Source: Thalassovita mediterranea (GTDB lineage Bacteria > Pseudomonadota > Alphaproteobacteria > Caulobacterales > Hyphomonadaceae). Taken from it: a DNA stretch of 64,000 nt. A program made the position numbers and the translations under genes. Below are positions 33,275 to 43,194 of this stretch, one piece after another. The DNA is taken from assembly GCA_019448215.1 (NCBI GenBank), contig CP080408.1, positions 2,666,001 to 2,730,000 of the forward strand, given 5' to 3'. How positions within the stretch are numbered: the first letter of the stretch is position 1; every line of letters begins with the position of its first letter. Below the pieces are notes generated by a model that was not told where the DNA came from, did no database searches, and saw only the letters and a list, made by a program, of their open reading frames with translations.

Positions 33275-35440
33275 TTAATGGGCGAGAACGGCCAGCATGA
33301 GCAGCGCCACGATGTTCGTGATCTTGATCATCGGGTTCACGGCTGGGCCAGCGGTATCCTTGTACGGGTCACCAACAGTGTCACCGGTCACTGCAGCCTT
33401 GTGAGCCTCAGAGCCCTTGCCGCCATGATTGCCGTCTTCGATATACTTCTTGGCATTATCCCATGCACCGCCACCGGACGTCATTGAGATTGCCACGAAG
33501 AGCCCCGTGACGATCACGCCCAGGAGCATTGCGCCCACAGCAGCAAGCGCCGCCGAGATACCGCCAATCGGCCAGATGACCAGCAGTAGCACGATGGGAG
33601 ACAGGACCGGCAGCAGAGATGGCACAATCATCTCCTTGATCGCGGCCCGTGTAAGGATGTCGACAGCGCGGCTATAGTCCGGCTTGACTTCACCTTTCAT
33701 GATGCCCGGCATTTCGCGGAATTGACGGCGAACTTCTACCACAACGGACTGAGCGGCGCGCCCAACGGCCATCATCGACATACCCCCGAAGAGGAATGGC
33801 AGGAGACCGCCGAACAGAAGGCCGACCACGACGTATGGGTTGGCAATAGAGAAGTTGACGGTCGCCCCAAGCAGAACGCTGCCCTCTGCGGCATTTGTCG
33901 CAAAGTAACTGAGGTCCTCTGAGTACGCCGCGAACAGCACGAGTGCGCCGAGACCGGCAGAACCGATAGCATAGCCCTTGGTCACAGCCTTGGTCGTGTT
34001 GCCCACGGCGTCGAGCGCATCGGTCGTGTCACGCACTTCGCTTGGAAGGTCGGACATTTCGGCGATGCCGCCGGCATTATCCGTCACAGGTCCGAACGCA
34101 TCGAGCGCCACGATCATGCCTGCCAGAGCCAGCATCGTCGTCGTAGCGATCGCGATGCCATAAAGGCCCGCAAGATTGAAGGTCAGGATGATACCGGCAA
34201 TGATCACGATCGCTGGAAGCGCTGTCGACTCGAGCGAGACAGCGAGACCCTGGATCACGTTCGTGCCGTGGCCGGACTCAGACGACTTCGCCACGGAACG
34301 CACCGGACGGTAAGCCGTGCCAGTATAGTATTCCGTGATGACGACGATGAGCGCGGTCACAACCAGACCTGCGACACCGCAGAAGAAGAGATCGAGGCCT
34401 GTGACAGTTGCCGCTTCGCCGCCTTCATTGGTGAGAAGACGCAGAGCTGCGCCAGCGCCTTCGAGTTCACCGAAGCCGTTTGGAAGACCGTAATTGACGG
34501 CAACGGCAAGGCCAGCAAGCGAGAACACACCCGTTGCGATGAGGCCCTTATAGAGCGCGCCCATAATATTGGTCGAACCCTTACCAAGCTTCACGAACCA
34601 GGTGCCTGCAATGGACGCCACAATACAGACAGCACAGATTGCGAGCGGCAGAAGCATGATGGAGTTCAGGTAGCCAAGGCCGCTGAAGTATATTGCGCCG
34701 AGAACCATGGTCGCGACGATTGTCACGGCAAATGTTTCGAAGAGGTCAGCTGCCATGCCAGCACAGTCGCCGACATTGTCGCCGACATTGTCTGCGATGG
34801 TTGCGGCATTGCGAGGGTCATCCTCCGGGATGCCAGCCTCGACCTTGCCGACCATGTCGCCGCCAACGTCCGCGCCCTTGGTGAAGATACCACCGCCAAG
34901 ACGGGCAAAGATCGAGATCAGCGAAGCACCAAAGCCGAGTGCGACGAGACCATCGACGACAGCGCGGTCGCTTTCACCATAGCCGACGACACCGGTCAGA
35001 AGGCCGTAATACGCAACCACACCCAGCAGGGCGAGACCTACGACCAGCATGCCGGTAACGGCGCCCGACTTGAACGCGATGTTCAGACCGCCTTGCAGGC
35101 TTTTGCTAGCCGCCTGGGTGGTGCGCACGTTTGCCTGCACGGACACTTTCATACCGATAAAGCCCGCCGCGCCTGAAAGCACTGCACCGATAATGAAACC
35201 GACAGGAACTTCCCAGTTTCTGAACGCGATAAACAGGACGATGACTACGCCAACGCCCACCATGCCGATGGTGGTATACTGGCGTTTCAGATAGGCGTTT
35301 GCCCCTTCCTGAATTGCGCCCGCAATTTCCTTCATTCTCTCTGTGCCGGCATCGGCGCTCATAATCGAGCGCGACTGCAGCCAGCCATACAGCACCGCGG
35401 CGAAGCCCGCCGCCAGTGCGATCCAGTACCATAGGGTCAT
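33275..35440 (-). CDS. hppA: K+-independent membrane proton-pumping pyrophosphatase
   Basis: Uses pyrophosphate hydrolysis to pump protons across the inner membrane. 721 residues with about 16 hydrophobic segments. Substrate-site blocks: [18 protein letters not shown] near 183-200, DNVGDNVGD near 216, and the C-terminal [14 protein letters not shown]. The diagnostic [10 protein letters not shown] carries lysine where K+-dependent enzymes have alanine, so potassium should not be required. GGGAGGAA precedes ATG 35440. It stands downstream of thiL with a 137-nt gap. Confidence 0.96.
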   Translation of the reverse strand: MTLWYWIALAAGFAAVLYGWLQSRSIMSADAGTERMKEIAGAIQEGANAYLKRQYTTIGMVGVGVVIVLFIAFRNWEVPVGFIIGAVLSGAAGFIGMKVSVQANVRTTQAASKSLQGGLNIAFKSGAVTGMLVVGLALLGVVAYYGLLTGVVGYGESDRAVVDGLVALGFGASLISIFARLGGGIFTKGADVGGDMVGKVEAGIPEDDPRNAATIADNVGDNVGDCAGMAADLFETFAVTIVATMVLGAIYFSGLGYLNSIMLLPLAICAVCIVASIAGTWFVKLGKGSTNIMGALYKGLIATGVFSLAGLAVAVNYGLPNGFGELEGAGAALRLLTNEGGEAATVTGLDLFFCGVAGLVVTALIVVITEYYTGTAYRPVRSVAKSSESGHGTNVIQGLAVSLESTALPAIVIIAGIILTFNLAGLYGIAIATTTMLALAGMIVALDAFGPVTDNAGGIAEMSDLPSEVRDTTDALDAVGNTTKAVTKGYAIGSAGLGALVLFAAYSEDLSYFATNAAEGSVLLGATVNFSIANPYVVVGLLFGGLLPFLFGGMSMMAVGRAAQSVVVEVRRQFREMPGIMKGEVKPDYSRAVDILTRAAIKEMIVPSLLPVLSPIVLLLVIWPIGGISAALAAVGAMLLGVIVTGLFVAISMTSGGGAWDNAKKYIEDGNHGGKGSEAHKAAVTGDTVGDPYKDTAGPAVNPMIKITNIVALLMLAVLAH

Positions 35441-35577
35441 TAGTGCCCTTCCTCCCTTATTTATTATGAGGCTGTATTCGCGTTGAATCAGCCCTGCCCT
35501 TGTGTGGATTCAGGACTGCCAAACCAAGCGGCGATTAGCAAGAAACTTCGAATGAAGGGTTTGGGGACGAAAGTGGC

Positions 35578-36507
35578 CTAGTGGCGGTATCCTGTCCGGA
35601 CAGGCGATGGCACATCAGAGCCATTCAAGCTCAGCATAATGCCCTCGCCAGCGCGCACGACGCCGACCGGTGAGACGTGAAGACCGAGAGATTCTGCGGT
35701 TCCAAGCAGGCGGTGTTTGTCGGTGTCAGGCGCCGTGAACAGGGTCTGGTAGTCGTCGCCGGATGTCGCCATTTCAAGGGCGTGTTCAGCATCACGAACG
35801 GTCTCGGCAAAGGGGACCTGCCCAAGGTCGATCTTGATGGAGGCCTTGCTCTCTTGCGCCAGGTGTCCGGCATCGGAGATCAATCCATCGGAAACGTCGA
35901 TGGACGCAGTCGCAAACGCGGCGATGAGATCTGCGATGTTCAGGGGAGGGATGTCTGGAACGCGGTAATGAGCGGCATGCTCGCTATCGATGTCGCTCTG
36001 CGCATCGCGGAGGCCTAGGCCCCCACGGCCAATCTTGCCGGTCACATAGACCGTGTCGCCTTTACGCGCGCCGCTTCGCTGGATAACGCTTTCGGTCAGG
36101 CATGTGCCAGTGAGCGTCAGGCTAAGTGAAAGCGGGCCTGTCGTGCGCACTGTGTCGCCGCCGATCAAGGCGATATTCCAGGCGTCGAGGTCTCTGCGGA
36201 GCCCCTCGCAGAGGGCAGCGAATTGGTCTTCGCTGAAAGCTTCCGGCATTGCGATAGAAAGCAAGGCGTCCCTCGGCACGGCGCCCTTGCAGAGAATGTC
36301 GGAAATGTTCACGCGGAGGAGCTTCTGTCCGACGGTGTCGAGCGGGTCGCCGCTCAGGAAATGGACGCCTTCAACCATTGTATCGAGCGTTGCGATAAGC
36401 GGTGAACCGGCTGGCCGAAGGACCCCGACATCGTTTCTGAGCCCGTCAGCGCCCGGAGATTTCGCGAGCGGGCGCAGGTAACGGGCAATCCAGTCGAACT
36501 CGCTCAT
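35578..36507 (-). CDS. thiL: thiamine-monophosphate kinase
   Basis: Final step to thiamine pyrophosphate. 309 residues of the PurM-like fold: DVGVLRP near 27, LIATLDTMVEGVHFL, GDTVRTTGPLSLSLT, YVTGKIGRGGLG, and SIDVSDGLISDAGHL near 214. ATG 36507 lies 6 nt after the nusB stop, so it ends the nrdR-rib-nusB-thiL run, a standard alphaproteobacterial order. Confidence 0.95.
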   Translation of the reverse strand: MSEFDWIARYLRPLAKSPGADGLRNDVGVLRPAGSPLIATLDTMVEGVHFLSGDPLDTVGQKLLRVNISDILCKGAVPRDALLSIAMPEAFSEDQFAALCEGLRRDLDAWNIALIGGDTVRTTGPLSLSLTLTGTCLTESVIQRSGARKGDTVYVTGKIGRGGLGLRDAQSDIDSEHAAHYRVPDIPPLNIADLIAAFATASIDVSDGLISDAGHLAQESKASIKIDLGQVPFAETVRDAEHALEMATSGDDYQTLFTAPDTDKHRLLGTAESLGLHVSPVGVVRAGEGIMLSLNGSDVPSPVRTGYRH

Positions 36508-36513
36508 GCGGCC

Positions 36514-36990
36514 TTATTCTCCTGGGCGGATATCCTTGCCGATATTGTCGAGTACGGCATTCACGAAATTCGCCTCTGTCTTCTCAAAGAAGTCATGCGC
36601 GAGCGAGACATATTCGTCGATGATGACGGGCCTAGACAGCTCAGGATGCGCGATGAATTCGGCTGTCGCTGCGCGAAGGATCGCGCGGGTCGTGGAATCG
36701 AGGCGCGAAAGCTTCCAGCCCTTGTTCAGGCGCTTGAGGATCGCCTTGTCGATCTCTGCCTGGTGCTCCACGGTTGCGCGAAGAACCGCCTTGAAGAGGT
36801 CCGGGTCGGCCTCTTCAACCGGTTCCTCGTCCGGGCCAAAGCCAAGACGGTCTTCCATGAATTCACGGATAACGGCGCGGGCACCGCGGCCCGTCTGCTC
36901 CATCTGATAGAGGGCCTGCACGGCAGCAAGGCGCGCCCCTGCCCGGCGGGCACGGATTACTTCAAATGGGAGCTTCTGGGTGTTGCTCAT
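36514..36990 (-). CDS. nusB: transcription antitermination factor NusB
   Basis: RNA-binding helical factor of rRNA antitermination. 158 residues from ATG 36990, which overlaps the ribH stop as ATGA. Seen: RRAGARLAAVQALYQME near 14-30 and LRAATAEFIAHPELSRPVIIDEYVSLAHDF (about 105-135; quoted in parts: LRAATAEF, VIIDEYVSLAHDF). The C-terminal FVNAVLDNI is the family ending. Upstream in-frame codons lie inside ribH and were excluded. Confidence 0.94.
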   Translation of the reverse strand: MSNTQKLPFEVIRARRAGARLAAVQALYQMEQTGRGARAVIREFMEDRLGFGPDEEPVEEADPDLFKAVLRATVEHQAEIDKAILKRLNKGWKLSRLDSTTRAILRAATAEFIAHPELSRPVIIDEYVSLAHDFFEKTEANFVNAVLDNIGKDIRPGE

Positions 36991-37415
36991 CCGACGAACT
37001 TCTTGCGGAGTTTCAGCATTTCGAGACAAGCTACGGCAGCGTCGCGGCCTTTGTTCTTGCGCTTGCGGTCAGCGCGCGCGAGGGCCTGCTCTTCGTTCTC
37101 GACGGTCAGAATGCCATAGCCGATGGCGAGACGGCGCTCGACGGCAAGGGTCATCAGCCCGCGTGCGCTCTCGCCGCAGACATAATCATAATGGCTCGTC
37201 TCACCGCGAATGACGCAGCCAAGCGCGATAAAGCCGTCATAGCGCCCGCTGTCTGCTGCCATGGCAATTATGCCCGGCACTTCGAAAGCGCCCGGCACTT
37301 CAATGGTTTCGAGCGTCACGTCCTCGTCAGCCAGCGCTTCGGCAACGCCTGCTTCAAGCTCGAGGGAGATGTGTTCGTAGTAGCGCGAGGTCGCGATCAG
37401 GATGCGGTGGGCCAT
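36987..37415 (-). CDS. ribH: 6,7-dimethyl-8-ribityllumazine synthase
   Basis: Condenses the pyrimidine and dihydroxybutanone phosphate intermediates of riboflavin synthesis. 142 residues: TSRYYEHIS near 8, PGAFEVPGI near 43-51, LGCVIRGETSHYDYV near 66-80 with the catalytic histidine. GILTVENEEQA follows. The start overlaps the ribBA stop by one base and its stop overlaps nusB. Confidence 0.96.
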   Translation of the reverse strand: MAHRILIATSRYYEHISLELEAGVAEALADEDVTLETIEVPGAFEVPGIIAMAADSGRYDGFIALGCVIRGETSHYDYVCGESARGLMTLAVERRLAIGYGILTVENEEQALARADRKRKNKGRDAAVACLEMLKLRKKFVG

Positions 37416-38542
37416 CAGCTGTTTCCGTCGTTGAGGGTTCGCCAGCCTTCGATCTGCATGCCATAGCCCTCAAGGCCCGCCACGCGTGTCGGCTTGGTGT
37501 CTGAAAGGAAGATCATCTTGCGCACGCCAAGCTCACGCAGGATCTGCGCGCCGACGCCGTATTCGCGCAGTGGCATATGTCCGTCATCGCCTTCGGAGGT
37601 CTTGAGACCAAGGCGCGATGCAATGGAGTTCGGCCGCATCGTGTTCACGAAAATGACGACGCCCGGCTCTTCGGCATTCGCGATGATCTTCATCGCGCGC
37701 TCGACGAGATTCGCACGCGGACCTTTCTGACCGAGAATGTCGGAGAGGACGTCCGTGCGGTGAACGCGAACCAGGACAGTCTCTTCAGGGGTGATCTTGC
37801 CGTGAACGACGGCGATGTGTTCGCAATTGTCGAGCGTGTTGCGGAAGACGACCGTCTTGAAGCCGTCGCCATACTCGCTGTCGAGAGGGGCTTCGACGCG
37901 ACGCTCCAGATAGCGGTCATTCTTGCGGCGCCAGGCGATGAGGTCGGCAATCGTGCCGATCTTCAGACCATGAAGCTGCGCAAAGGAAACGAGCTCAGGA
38001 AGACGGGCCATCGTCCCGTCATCATTCATGATTTCGCAGATCACACCCGCCGGATAGAGGCCAGCCATGCGAGAAATATCAACGGCCGCTTCGGTATGGC
38101 CTGCGCGAACAAGCGTGCCGCCATCGCGCGCGATCAACGGGAAGACGTGACCCGGTGATACGATGTCGTGATGGTCCTTGGTCGGGTCGATGGCGACCGC
38201 AACCGTCTTGGCGCGGTCTGCAGCAGAAATGCCGGTGGTCACGCCATCCTTGGCTTCGATGGAAACGGTGAAGGCCGTCTGCATGCTTTCGCGGTTGTCG
38301 CGCGCCATCATGTCGAGGTTGAGCGTGCGGGCGCGTTCCTTCGTCATGGAGAGGCAGATCAGGCCGCGGCCATACTTCGCCATGAAGTTAACTGCTTCCG
38401 GCGTTGCAAAGCTTGCCGGGATGACGAGGTCGCCTTCATTCTCGCGGTCTTCAGCGTCGACGAGAATGAACATGCGCCCATTGCGCGCGTCCTCAATAAT
38501 CTCATCGATGGAGGAAATAGCGTGGTGGAGATCGCCGCTCAT
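37415..38542 (-). CDS. ribBA: 3,4-dihydroxy-2-butanone-4-phosphate synthase fused to an inactive-looking GTP cyclohydrolase II domain
   Basis: 375 residues. The N-terminal synthase (about 1-205) is complete: DAEDRENEGDL, GDDRA-region equivalents, and RAGHTEAAVDIS. The C-terminal domain (about 206-375) aligns with GTP cyclohydrolase II, but the three zinc cysteines are all missing; the segment reads VRVHRTDVLSDILG. The terminal TNNP block reads SDTKP. Such RibB-X fusions are known, and the cyclohydrolase step must then come from another gene. It overlaps ribE by 4 nt and ribH by 1 nt. Confidence 0.93.
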   Translation of the reverse strand: MSGDLHHAISSIDEIIEDARNGRMFILVDAEDRENEGDLVIPASFATPEAVNFMAKYGRGLICLSMTKERARTLNLDMMARDNRESMQTAFTVSIEAKDGVTTGISAADRAKTVAVAIDPTKDHHDIVSPGHVFPLIARDGGTLVRAGHTEAAVDISRMAGLYPAGVICEIMNDDGTMARLPELVSFAQLHGLKIGTIADLIAWRRKNDRYLERRVEAPLDSEYGDGFKTVVFRNTLDNCEHIAVVHGKITPEETVLVRVHRTDVLSDILGQKGPRANLVERAMKIIANAEEPGVVIFVNTMRPNSIASRLGLKTSEGDDGHMPLREYGVGAQILRELGVRKMIFLSDTKPTRVAGLEGYGMQIEGWRTLNDGNS

Positions 38543-39168
38543 GCTGTGCCCTTGGTCTCTGGTGCGTCGGCACCGATCATCCGGGCGACGTACCGCGCGA
38601 GCATGTCGACCTCAAGATTTACTTTGCTGCCCGGCTGTAATGCGCTGAGCGTTGTCACTTCCCAGGTGTGAGGAATGATGGCGACATCAAAGTCGCCATT
38701 GTCGTGCGCCTTCGCGACGGTCAGTGACACGCCGCTGACTGTGACGGAGCCCTTCGTCGCAAAATAGCGCGCGATTTCCGAGGGCGGGCGTATCGTGACG
38801 CGGAAGCTGTCGCCCTCGGGCTTTACGGACACGATTTCGCCGAGACCATCGACATGGCCGTAGACGAGGTGACCGCCGAGTTCTTCACCGAGCTTGAGAG
38901 ATAGCTCCAGATTAACGCCGGAGCCGGAGGTGAGCGCACCGAGCGTCGTCAGCGACAGGGTCTCTGGGACTGCTTCGACTTCGAACCAGCTCCCCTCGTC
39001 TTCCTCGCCGAAATCGACGACGGTCAGGCAGACGCCTTCATGCATGATGGAAGCCCCCATTGTGATGCTGTCGACGGGGTAATGCGACACGACACGCATC
39101 CGCCGCAGACCATTAGTGTCCTCAACGCTGTCGACGCGGCCGATATCGGTTACGAGCCCAGTAAACAT
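38539..39168 (-). CDS. ribE: riboflavin synthase alpha subunit
   Basis: Dismutates two lumazines to riboflavin. 209 residues made of two similar lumazine-binding barrels. The first starts MFTGLVTDIGRV and contains the repeat element GASIMHEGVCLTVVD. The second contains GSVTVSGVSLTVAK. AGAGGA lies eight bases before ATG 39168. The gap of 91 nt to ribD holds a small palindrome (39231-39247). Confidence 0.95.
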   Translation of the reverse strand: MFTGLVTDIGRVDSVEDTNGLRRMRVVSHYPVDSITMGASIMHEGVCLTVVDFGEEDEGSWFEVEAVPETLSLTTLGALTSGSGVNLELSLKLGEELGGHLVYGHVDGLGEIVSVKPEGDSFRVTIRPPSEIARYFATKGSVTVSGVSLTVAKAHDNGDFDVAIIPHTWEVTTLSALQPGSKVNLEVDMLARYVARMIGADAPETKGTA

Positions 39169-39230
39169 GGTAATTCCTCTTCCTCACCCGGCATATAGGC
39201 ATGTGATTGAGGCGTACCAATCACTTTCCT

Positions 39231-39247
39231 CGGGTCAATTTGACCCG
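39231..39247. repeat. inverted repeat between ribD and ribE
   Basis: CGGGTCA and TGACCCG separated by ATT. No T-run on the minus strand after it, so it is more like an operator or a short RNA hairpin than a terminator. Confidence 0.35.
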
Positions 39248-39259
39248 CGCGTTGCAGTG

Positions 39260-39919
39260 CTAGGATGCGGGGGTCCAGATTTCGAGGCAGTCTGCATCGA
39301 ACGACTCGCGCGATTGCAGCTCCCACCGCGTGGTCTGGTCCATCTGTTCATGCCCCAGCGCGCCGACTGCCGGGATACCATCGCCGCCAATGAGGATGGG
39401 TGCGCGGAACCAGGCAAGCACGTCGACGAGGCCCGCGGCCAGGAAACTCGCCGCGAGTGTGCCGCCTCCTTCGAGGAAGATGCGCTGTAGCCCTTCGGCT
39501 TCGCAGCGTCGCAGCAGCTGATTGAGGTCTAGCCTTCCGTCCGAGGAGCCTACGGGCCAGGTTTCGGCGCCCGTCTTCGCAAAGGCGTTTCCGTCTGCGT
39601 GATCATCATGGGCGAGGATGACGCGGCCGAGGCCGATGGATTCCACGAGCCGGGAATGAGGCGGTGTGCGCAGACGGCTGTCGGCGACGATGCGAACCGG
39701 CTGAGTGGCTGGCGCAGGAACTGTCCGCGCCGTCAGAAGTGGATCATCGGCCAGCACCGTGCCGACGCCGACCAGCACAGCGTCATGACGCGCCCTCATC
39801 TCGTGGACGCGGGCGCGAGACTTGCTGTTGGTGATCCACTGGCTGACACCGTTAGACAACGCAATCCGGCCATCTAGCGAGGTTGCGAGTTTCAGCGTGA
39901 CAGAGACTTTACCGCTCAC
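39260..39919 (-). CDS. ribD: riboflavin biosynthesis reductase (RibD C-terminal domain only)
   Basis: 219 residues, all belonging to the reductase half of Rib[17 protein letters not shown] near 5-20, [15 protein letters not shown] near 46-60, and [17 protein letters not shown] near 143-159. The usual N-terminal deaminase with HAE and PCxxxGxTPPC is absent. There is no room for it because ATG 39919 overlaps the nrdR stop by 4 nt. The enzyme should reduce the ribose side chain; the deamination step must be encoded elsewhere. Confidence 0.9.
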   Translation of the reverse strand: MSGKVSVTLKLATSLDGRIALSNGVSQWITNSKSRARVHEMRARHDAVLVGVGTVLADDPLLTARTVPAPATQPVRIVADSRLRTPPHSRLVESIGLGRVILAHDDHADGNAFAKTGAETWPVGSSDGRLDLNQLLRRCEAEGLQRIFLEGGGTLAASFLAAGLVDVLAWFRAPILIGGDGIPAVGALGHEQMDQTTRWELQSRESFDADCLEIWTPAS

Positions 39920-40386
39920 TCGTCTGAACCGGGTTCGTCCAGCGCGGAAGAGTCGATGAACTTCGCGAAGTCTGTCGGATCACGAAAGTCCTTGTAGACG
40001 CTCGCATACCGCACATAGCCGACAGGATCGACGGTCTTCAGTGCGTCCATGACAAGTTCGCCGATGTCTTCAGAGGTGACTTCGGTTTCGCCGCTGCTTT
40101 CGAGCTTGCGAACGATGCCAGAAACGAGCTGTTCGACACCTTCATCGCCGACGGCGCGCTTTCTGAGCGCGATCGTCACCGATTTTGCGACTTTCTCACG
40201 GTCGAACAAGGCGCGTTTGCCATCGCGTTTGACGACGATGATCTCGCGCAGCTGCACCCGTTCAAAGGTCGTGAACCGGCCGCCGCAGACTTCGCATGCA
40301 CGTCGGCGCCGAACAGCCGTATTGTCCTCAGCCGGGCGCGAATCCTTCACGGCCGTGTTTTCAGCGGTGCAGAACGGGCACTTCAC
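39916..40386 (-). CDS. nrdR: transcriptional repressor NrdR
   Basis: ATP/dATP-sensing repressor of ribonucleotide reductase genes. 156 residues: zinc ribbon MKCPFC ... [12 protein letters not shown] (cysteines 3, 6, 34, 37 approx.), then the ATP-cone domain starting [20 protein letters not shown]. Length and order are standard. It lies 7 nt after glyA and overlaps ribD by 4 nt. Confidence 0.96.
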   Translation of the reverse strand: MKCPFCTAENTAVKDSRPAEDNTAVRRRRACEVCGGRFTTFERVQLREIIVVKRDGKRALFDREKVAKSVTIALRKRAVGDEGVEQLVSGIVRKLESSGETEVTSEDIGELVMDALKTVDPVGYVRYASVYKDFRDPTDFAKFIDSSALDEPGSDE

Positions 40387-40393
40387 CTCAGGC

Positions 40394-41698
40394 CTATCCC
40401 AGCGTTTCGTATATGGGGAAACGGGCAGTCAGCGCTTTCACATCTTCGGCGATGCGCGCCTCGGTTGAGGATGGATCGCCGCTTGCGACGGCATCGACGA
40501 TTTCACCGATCCATTCGCCGATCTGTCGGAATTCTGCCTCGCCGAACCCGCGCGTCGTACCCGCAGGTGACCCGACGCGGATACCGCTGGTGATCGCTGG
40601 CTTCTCAGGATCAAATGGCACGCCGTTCTTGTTACAGGTGATGTAGGCGCGGCCAAGAGCGGCCTCCGCATCCTTGCCGGTGACTTTCTTCGGGCGAAGA
40701 TCGATCAGGGCGACATGCGTGTCGGTGCCGCCGGAAACGAGATCGAGACCGGAAGCCTTTGCTGCCTCGGACATGGCGCGCGCATTCTTCACGACCTGCG
40801 CGGCATAGGCGCGGAAGTCGTCGGTGAGCGCCTCTCCGAAAGCAACCGCTTTTGCAGCGATCACGTGCATGAGTGGGCCGCCCTGGATGCCCGGGAAGAC
40901 TGCCGAGTTTACTTTCTTGGCGATGGTCTCGTCATTGGTAACCACCATGCCGCCGCGAGGGCCGCGAAGCGTCTTGTGGGTCGTCGTCGTAGCGACGTGA
41001 CAATGATCGAGTGGGTTCGGGTGCGCGCCGCCCGCGACGAGGCCTGCGAAGTGCGCCATGTCCACCATGAACCAGGCGCCGACCTCGTCAGCGATCTCAC
41101 GGAACTTCGCAAAGTCGATCTGGCGCGGATAGGCGGAACCACCTGCGATGATAAGCTTTGGCTGGTGCTCTTTCGCAAGTGCGCGGACCTCATCAAAGTC
41201 GATGAGGTGGGTATCTTCGCGAACGCCATACTGGACCGCGTTGAACCATTTGCCCGATTGGTTCGGTTTTGCGCCATGGGTGAGGTGGCCGCCTGCATCG
41301 AGGCTCATGCCCAGAATGGTGTCGCCCGGCTTGATCAGCGCCTGGAAGACGGCCTGGTTTGCCTGGCTACCGGAATTAGGCTGGACGTTGGCATATTCGC
41401 AGTTGAAGAGCTTTGTTGCCCGCTCAATGGCGAGGTTTTCAGCAAGGTCCACAAACTGGCAGCCGCCATAGTAGCGCTTGCCCGGATAGCCCTCTGCATA
41501 CTTGTTCGTGAGGACCGAACCCTGCGCGTCCAGAACCGCCTTTGAGACAATGTTTTCAGAGGCGATCAGCTCGATCTCGTGCTGCTGACGGTCAAGCTCC
41601 TTCGCGATCGCATCTGCAAGCTCCTTGTCGGTGTCATTCACACCGGCGGAGAAGAAGCGCGTACGGTCAAAGCTTGCCGAAGAAGACGTATCGGGCAT
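40394..41698 (-). CDS. glyA: serine hydroxymethyltransferase
   Basis: PLP enzyme interconverting serine and glycine with tetrahydrofolate. 434 residues from ATG 41698, with GAGGA 8 nt upstream; the frame stays open 19 codons further but without conserved residues. Seen: [36 protein letters not shown], and the PLP lysine in [13 protein letters not shown] near 245. It is followed by nrdR after 7 nt. Two stem-loops occupy its leader toward hemA. Confidence 0.97.
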   Translation of the reverse strand: MPDTSSSASFDRTRFFSAGVNDTDKELADAIAKELDRQQHEIELIASENIVSKAVLDAQGSVLTNKYAEGYPGKRYYGGCQFVDLAENLAIERATKLFNCEYANVQPNSGSQANQAVFQALIKPGDTILGMSLDAGGHLTHGAKPNQSGKWFNAVQYGVREDTHLIDFDEVRALAKEHQPKLIIAGGSAYPRQIDFAKFREIADEVGAWFMVDMAHFAGLVAGGAHPNPLDHCHVATTTTHKTLRGPRGGMVVTNDETIAKKVNSAVFPGIQGGPLMHVIAAKAVAFGEALTDDFRAYAAQVVKNARAMSEAAKASGLDLVSGGTDTHVALIDLRPKKVTGKDAEAALGRAYITCNKNGVPFDPEKPAITSGIRVGSPAGTTRGFGEAEFRQIGEWIGEIVDAVASGDPSSTEARIAEDVKALTARFPIYETLG

Positions 41699-41736
41699 GG
41701 TCAGATCCTCATTCTGCGTTTTGATCTCTCTAAGAG

Positions 41737-41765
41737 CGCTCGCGTCCGGGAGCAAGACGCGAGCG
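41737..41765 (-). promoter_or_regulatory. perfect hairpin in the glyA leader
   Basis: Arms 41737-41746 and 41756-41765 (CGCTCGCGTC / GACGCGAGCG) pair over 10 bp around a 9-nt loop, about 40 nt before the glyA ATG. No T-run follows on the minus strand. A leader structure or operator is possible; it does not look like a glycine riboswitch. Confidence 0.45.
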
Positions 41766-41782
41766 TGTGCGACGAATGCAAC

Positions 41783-41820
41783 AATGCCCGCAAGCTTCCC
41801 GGCGGAGGCTGGCGGGCATT
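41783..41820. terminator. probable terminator hairpin after hemA
   Basis: AATGCCCGC (41783-41791) and GCGGGCATT (41812-41820) pair, with partial pairing inside. It begins 36 nt below the hemA stop. The T-rich tail is short (ATTGTTG on the minus strand), so efficiency is uncertain. Confidence 0.5.
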
Positions 41821-41856
41821 TGTCTCGTTCGTCATGCCTTCAATAAAGGCTGTGGA

Positions 41857-43074
41857 TCAGGCGGCTTCCTCAAGTCCAAGCTGTTTCCAGACAGCGAGGA
41901 TGGCAGCAACCAGTTCATCCATCATCACTTCATCGTGCACAGGGCCGGGCGTGAAGCGAAGACGCTCCGTGCCGCGCGGTACTGTCGGATAGTTGATGGG
42001 CTGGACATAGATGCCGAAGTCGAAGAGCAGCGTGTCGGAAAGCGCCTTGCATTTTTCCGGGTCGCCAACGAGCAGCGGGACGATGTGGGTTACGCTGTCC
42101 ATGACCGGCAGACCCGCATTGCGGAACTTCGCTTTCAGGAGCGCGGCCTTGGCCTGGTGGTCGGCACGAAGCGTGCGGCCGTCCTCGGTGCGAAGCTTGC
42201 GGACACTTGCCAGTGCGCCAGCTGCCATAACCGGACAGGTCGAGGTGGTGAAGATAAAGCCCGAAGCCATCGAGCGGATCGCGTCGATGATGGTGTCGTG
42301 CGCGGCGATATAGCCACCCATGACGCCGTAAGCCTTGCCGAGCGTGCCTTCGATAATGTCGATCCGGTCCATCAGCTGCTCGCGCTGGGCAACGCCTGCG
42401 CCTTCCTCGCCGTACATGCCAACAGCATGGACTTCATCGAGATAGGTCAGTGCATCGAATTCATCTGCGAGATCGCAGAGTTCTTTCAGCGGTCCAACAT
42501 CGCCGTCCATCGAGTAGACGCTCTCAAAAGCGATAAGCTTTGGGCGCGATGGATCATCATTTTCCATCAGGGCGCGCAGGTGCTCGACGTCATTGTGACG
42601 GAAGATGCGGCGGTCAGCGCCTGAGCGACGAATGCCTTCAATCATCGACGCGTGGTTCAGCGCGTCGGAATAGATAATGAGGCCTGGCAGGATCTTGCCG
42701 AGCGTCGACAGGGTTGCGTCATTGGCGACGTAGCCAGACGTGAACAGGAGCGCGCCGGTCTTGCCGTGAAGGTCCGCGAGCTCACGCTCTAGCTCGACGT
42801 GGTAGCGCGTCGTGCCCGAAATGTTGCGGGTGCCACCGGAACCAGCGCCAAAGCTGTCGATTGCCTCATGCATGGAGTTCAGGACGTCATCGTCCTGACC
42901 CATGCCGAGATAATCGTTCGAGCACCAGACGGTGATCTCGCGCTCGCCATCTTCAAATTTGGCGGTCGCTTTCGGGAAATTGCCGCGATGACGCTGAAGG
43001 TCGACGAAGACGCGGTAGCGGCCCTCATCGCGAATATCAGTCAGCGCATCTTCGAACGCCTTGAGATGTTTCAT
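41857..43074 (-). CDS. hemA: 5-aminolevulinate synthase
   Basis: PLP enzyme joining glycine and succinyl-CoA, the first step of heme synthesis in alphaproteobacteria and mitochondria. 405 residues from ATG 43074 behind AAAGGTGA. Seen: [10 protein letters not shown] near 60, [11 protein letters not shown] near 87-97, [24 protein letters not shown], and the PLP lysine in [14 protein letters not shown] near 248. It is separated by 158 nt with two hairpins from glyA, which supplies its glycine. Confidence 0.97.
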   Translation of the reverse strand: MKHLKAFEDALTDIRDEGRYRVFVDLQRHRGNFPKATAKFEDGEREITVWCSNDYLGMGQDDDVLNSMHEAIDSFGAGSGGTRNISGTTRYHVELERELADLHGKTGALLFTSGYVANDATLSTLGKILPGLIIYSDALNHASMIEGIRRSGADRRIFRHNDVEHLRALMENDDPSRPKLIAFESVYSMDGDVGPLKELCDLADEFDALTYLDEVHAVGMYGEEGAGVAQREQLMDRIDIIEGTLGKAYGVMGGYIAAHDTIIDAIRSMASGFIFTTSTCPVMAAGALASVRKLRTEDGRTLRADHQAKAALLKAKFRNAGLPVMDSVTHIVPLLVGDPEKCKALSDTLLFDFGIYVQPINYPTVPRGTERLRFTPGPVHDEVMMDELVAAILAVWKQLGLEEAA

Positions 43075-43194
43075 CGGCTTTTCACCTTTCCCGTATTTAG
43101 GGCTCGTGAATGGGTTCCCGGCTATATGGCAAAGCCACAAGCCGGTATCCATAGGTGTTTTCCGCTATACCGCTTTTGTCGCAGCAGTCGAAAA

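Noticed and set aside
34268-35176. 302-residue open frame on the plus strand
   Set aside because: Complement of hppA; cysteine/histidine-rich random composition.
40715-41545. 276-residue open frame on the plus strand
   Set aside because: Complement of glyA, which is unmistakable.
41699-41856. Glycine riboswitch before glyA
   Set aside because: The hairpins lack the tandem conserved cores of that class; only simple stems are visible.
41854-41859. TGATCC on the minus strand at the end of hemA
   Set aside because: The position 18 nt downstream reads ATGACG rather than a TA-type -10.
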